64,000 nt of DNA from Sapria himalayana (lineage: Eukaryota; Streptophyta; Magnoliopsida; Malpighiales; Rafflesiaceae), in the NCBI GenBank assembly GCA_029783825.1, contig JAREIK010000379.1, positions 803,840 through 867,839 on the forward strand. Direction: 5' to 3'. The notes beneath the pieces are model-generated. The model had not been told where the DNA came from. It ran no database searches and worked only from the letters and a program-made list of their open reading frames with translations. Positions 62,561 to 64,000 of this stretch are shown here, one piece after another (position 1 is the stretch's first letter; each line of letters opens with the position of its first letter). Made by a program: the position numbers and the translations under genes.

Positions 62561-63825
62561 AATTATCACAACCTAGCATATATTATTACAACCAAGCATA
62601 TATTATCACAGCCTAGCATATATTATCACAGCCTAGCATATATTATCTCAACATAGCATATATTATCACAATCTATCATATATTATAACAACCTTTCATA
62701 TATTATCACAACCTAGCATATATTATCAAAACCTAACAAATACGATCACAACATGGTAGTTACGCTCACAACCTAGCATATATTATCATAACCTAGCATA
62801 TATTATCACAACTTAGCATATATAGTCACAACCTAGCGTATATTGTCACAACCTAGCTTATATTATCAAAACCTTGCTTATATTGTCATAACCTAGCGTA
62901 TATTTTCATAGCCCAGCATAGATTATCACTCCCTAGCATACATTATCACAACCTAGCGTATATTATCACAATCAAGCATATATAATCACAACCTAGAGTA
63001 TAATATCACAACCTAGCGTATATTATCACAACCTAGCATATATTATCACAACATAACATATATTATCACAACATAACATATATTATCACAACCTAGCATA
63101 TATTATCACAACATAGCATATATTATCACAACCTATCATATATTTTTACATGATAGCATATATTATCACAACCTTGCATATAATATCACAACCTAGCATA
63201 TATTCTCAAAACCTAGCAATTACGATCACAACATTGTAGATATAATCACAACCTAGAAAATATGATCAAAACCTAGAAGATATGATCACAACCTAGCAGA
63301 TATGATCACAACCTAGCAGATATGATCACAACCTAGTAGATATGATCACAAACTAGCATATACGATCACAAACTAGCCTAGTAGACCTAGTAGATATGAT
63401 CACAAAATAGTAGATATGATCACAACCTAGCCTAGCAGACCTAGTAGATACAATCAAAACCTAACAAATACGATTACAACTTAGCCTAGTAGATATGATC
63501 ACAACCTGGCATATAAGATCACAACCTAACTGATACGATCTCAGCCTAACAGATATGATCACCACCAAGTAGATACCTAGCATATATGATCACAACCTAG
63601 CAGATGTGATGACAATCTATTAGATACAATCACAACCTAGTAGATATGATCATGCCCTGGCAGATATGACCAAGACCTAGCAAATATGATTATAACCTAG
63701 AAAATATGATTATGACCTAGAAAATATGTTCATGAAATAAAAAATATGATCACGACAACCTGGCAAATATCATCATAACCAAGCAAATATCATCACAGCC
63801 TAGCAAATATTATCACAGACTTGCA
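62561..63825. repeat. Minisatellite, about sixty 20-bp units
   Basis: Unit tattatcacaacctagcata repeats almost without register change to about 63190. From about 63220 to 63660 the dominant form shifts to gatcacaacctagcagatat, and from 63660 to gatcatgacctagaaaatat-like units; tattatcacag returns at the end. The acaacctag core is the most conserved part. A short disruption with cctagcctagtagacctagt occurs near 63375 and again near 63430. Units are imperfect, commonly one to three changes each. No open frame persists. Confidence 0.95.
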
Positions 63826-64000
63826 AGTGAAAATGCTAATGTTATTAATCTTGAGGCAAAGAATGATTGTATACATGGTTGTGCTAATAAATGTATATAT
63901 ATATTTAAAAACATAAAGGTATTTACATATGAATTTTAAATATATTAGCATATTAATATTTATGCATATTTTTAGATATAAATATGTTTATTTATATTTT
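63826..64000. other. AT-rich flank
   Basis: Low-complexity tatat sequence to the window end; no gene seen. Confidence 0.6.

Noticed and set aside
62561..63825. CRISPR-like array
   Set aside because: Units are contiguous imperfect 20-mers without unique spacers, and the setting is a plant genome.

Overview
The window looks like nuclear DNA of a flowering plant: very AT-rich, with no intact host gene, no rRNA or tRNA gene that I can support, and packed with decayed transposable elements of typical plant families (CACTA/En-Spm, hAT, Ty3-gypsy with initiator-Met tRNA primer sites, Ty1-copia). I cannot name the species. Every long coding region carries stops or frame breaks, so all are called pseudogenes. 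No CRISPR array or bacterial operon is present.

Layout. 1-1870: AT-rich flank. 1871-15848: a complete, non-coding-competent CACTA element with matching ends and an ATA target duplication; its two genes (TNP2 transposase and an En/Spm accessory gene) read on the minus strand, and it carries a purine tract, an internal copy of its own terminus and a decayed reading frame I do not recognise. 15957-27760: a second, older CACTA element on the plus strand (TNP2 at 23568-27281), split by a block of Ty3-gypsy copies (17871-23497), one of them in opposite orientation. 27760-30650: an Ac-type hAT element (minus). 32820-36112: a possible SINE, a DUF659-type hAT pseudogene (plus) and a young 597-bp tandem duplication that seems to include its tail.

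36100-47200 and 58370-61450 share a mosaic of diverged repeats that I cannot assign to a known family. 47248-52006 is a decayed Ty1-copia element with a 507-bp internal duplication. 52762-58366 is a Ty3-gypsy element of the same family as the first block, minus strand, with both LTRs, PBS and PPT but a large pol deletion. 62561-63825 is a minisatellite of about sixty 20-bp units with a gradient of unit variants.

The elements do not work together; the window is an archive of nested insertions. The better signals are the clean CACTA boundaries, the inverted gypsy junction, two gypsy copies that both lost the middle of pol, the hidden hAT reading frame and the minisatellite. I found no convincing new biological system.
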